Shown here one piece after another: positions 12,020 to 12,535 of a DNA stretch of 12,535 nucleotides. The stretch lies in NCBI GenBank assembly GCA_938023085.1, contig CALHDP010000077.1, positions 1-12,535 on the forward strand, read 5' to 3'. The notes beneath the pieces were generated by a model. The model searched no databases. It saw nothing but the letters and a program-made list of their open reading frames with translations, and had not been told where the DNA came from. Origin of the DNA: an uncultured Collinsella sp. (GTDB lineage: Bacteria; Actinomycetota; Coriobacteriia; Coriobacteriales; Coriobacteriaceae). The position numbers and the translations under genes were made by a program. Position 1 is the first letter of the stretch. The number at the start of each line of letters is the position of its first letter.

Positions 12020-12535
12020 TTAGAGCGTGATGATGTCCGAGATATCGAGGGCCTGAGCGTCGGCGACATCGTGCGTGGCAAGCAAGAGCGTGCGGCTGTC
12101 GAGCAGGTCGAGCACAGCCTCGGCCGTCGCATCGCGCGCGGAGGCGTCCAGGCTGGTAAAGGGCTCATCCAGAATGACGGCACAGCCACCACACAGCAGG
12201 GCTCGAGCGATCTCGACGCGACGGCGCTGCCCGCCCGAAAGCTCAGCCACACGAGCATGAACATCGACCCCCGGCACCAGCAGGCGCAGCAGGGCCGCAG
12301 CGCTCGAGGCGTCCACGCGTGCATCGGCGCACACCAGCACGTTATCCAGGGCAGAAGCATCCTCGACTAGGCGCGCATCCTGAAACACCATGGAACACGG
12401 CGCGCATTCCCCCGCAGCCAGCGCAAGCAACGTCGACTTGCCCACACCCGAGGCGCCCATCACGCAGGTGCGCCCACCGGCGGGTACACAGAGCACCAGT
12501 CCGTCGAGCGCCGGCGCCCAGGGCGCGCGATCGCC
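12020..12535 (-). CDS. ABC transporter ATP-binding protein, C-terminal part
   Basis: The visible 171 residues run off the right edge at the N-terminus. All ATPase motifs are present: Walker A GASGVGKS, Q-loop VFQDARLV, signature LSGGQRRR, Walker B CAVILDEP, D-loop TSLDA and H-loop LLATHD. The layout suits small soluble ATPase subunits of import systems (nitrate/taurine/thiamine-like or polar amino acid-like). The substrate cannot be told without the permease, which would lie upstream, outside the window. Only 17 residues separate the last Walker A residue from the Q-loop Gln, roughly half the usual spacing, so the antiparallel sheet region that normally carries 'P-T-S-G' is shortened. The protein ends right after the H-loop region with no C-terminal domain. 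A GTG at 12496 could be misread as a start, but the frame and the 'ALDGL' sequence continue upstream. Codons and GC match the host. Confidence 0.85.
   Translation of the reverse strand, partial: GDRAPWAPALDGLVLCVPAGGRTCVMGASGVGKSTLLALAAGECAPCSMVFQDARLVEDASALDNVLVCADARVDASSAAALLRLLVPGVDVHARVAELSGGQRRRVEIARALLCGGCAVILDEPFTSLDASARDATAEAVLDLLDSRTLLLATHDVADAQALDISDIITL

Overview
The window looks like a chromosomal segment of a human-gut coriobacterium, most likely Collinsella or a close relative. This is inferred from the GC-rich flanks, their gene content and repeated intergenic motifs that I associate from memory with that group; no rRNA or marker gene fixes the taxonomy. By eye the flanks are near 60% GC. 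The stretch from about 2010 to 7416 is near 40% GC with A/T-rich codon choice, so it reads as an imported island, probably of Firmicutes/Clostridia origin.

Left flank (1-2010): the N-terminal part of an M42-type metallopeptidase (minus), a large nested inverted repeat, and a complete FucO-type lactaldehyde reductase / iron-containing alcohol dehydrogenase (minus). LacI/CcpA-like operator sequences lie around the candidate fucO promoter.

Island (about 2010-7416): a ribosomally made, modified peptide (RiPP) operon of the Cys-rich 'CcpM/Clo7bot' kind. In order on the plus strand it holds a radical SAM-SPASM maturase (CcpM type), a 'peptide maturation system' protein (TIGR04066 type), an acyl-carrier-related protein (TIGR04069 type), a 59-residue Cys-rich precursor peptide, and a protein with a LURP-one/tubby-like fold. 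The precursor falls below a 60-residue ORF cutoff and is easily missed. The genes are tightly packed or overlap, so they should be co-transcribed. A convergent single-chain ABC exporter (minus), with no C39 peptidase domain, closes the island and is the likely export or immunity partner. The precursor core carries CxCxY-CxCxY-C (C22, C24, C27, C29, C32) followed by a 27-residue tail. The expected flow is: the precursor is recognised by the maturase with its two partner proteins, modified at the Cys-rich core, and exported by the ABC protein after cleavage by a protease that is not in this window.

Right flank (7417-12535): a rho-independent terminator and a second hairpin, a DUF1275/YoaK-type membrane protein (minus), a YgiQ-family radical SAM protein with low-complexity ends (plus), and a CPBP-family membrane protease (minus) whose stop codon overlaps that of ygiQ. 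These are followed by an orphan RelB/DinJ-type antitoxin (minus) with an upstream repeated-GGTATT element, and the C-terminal part of a compact ABC ATPase (minus) that runs off the window. A 23-bp repeat occurs twice, each copy just downstream of a minus-strand stop codon. I saw no tRNA, rRNA, CRISPR array, transposase or integrase.
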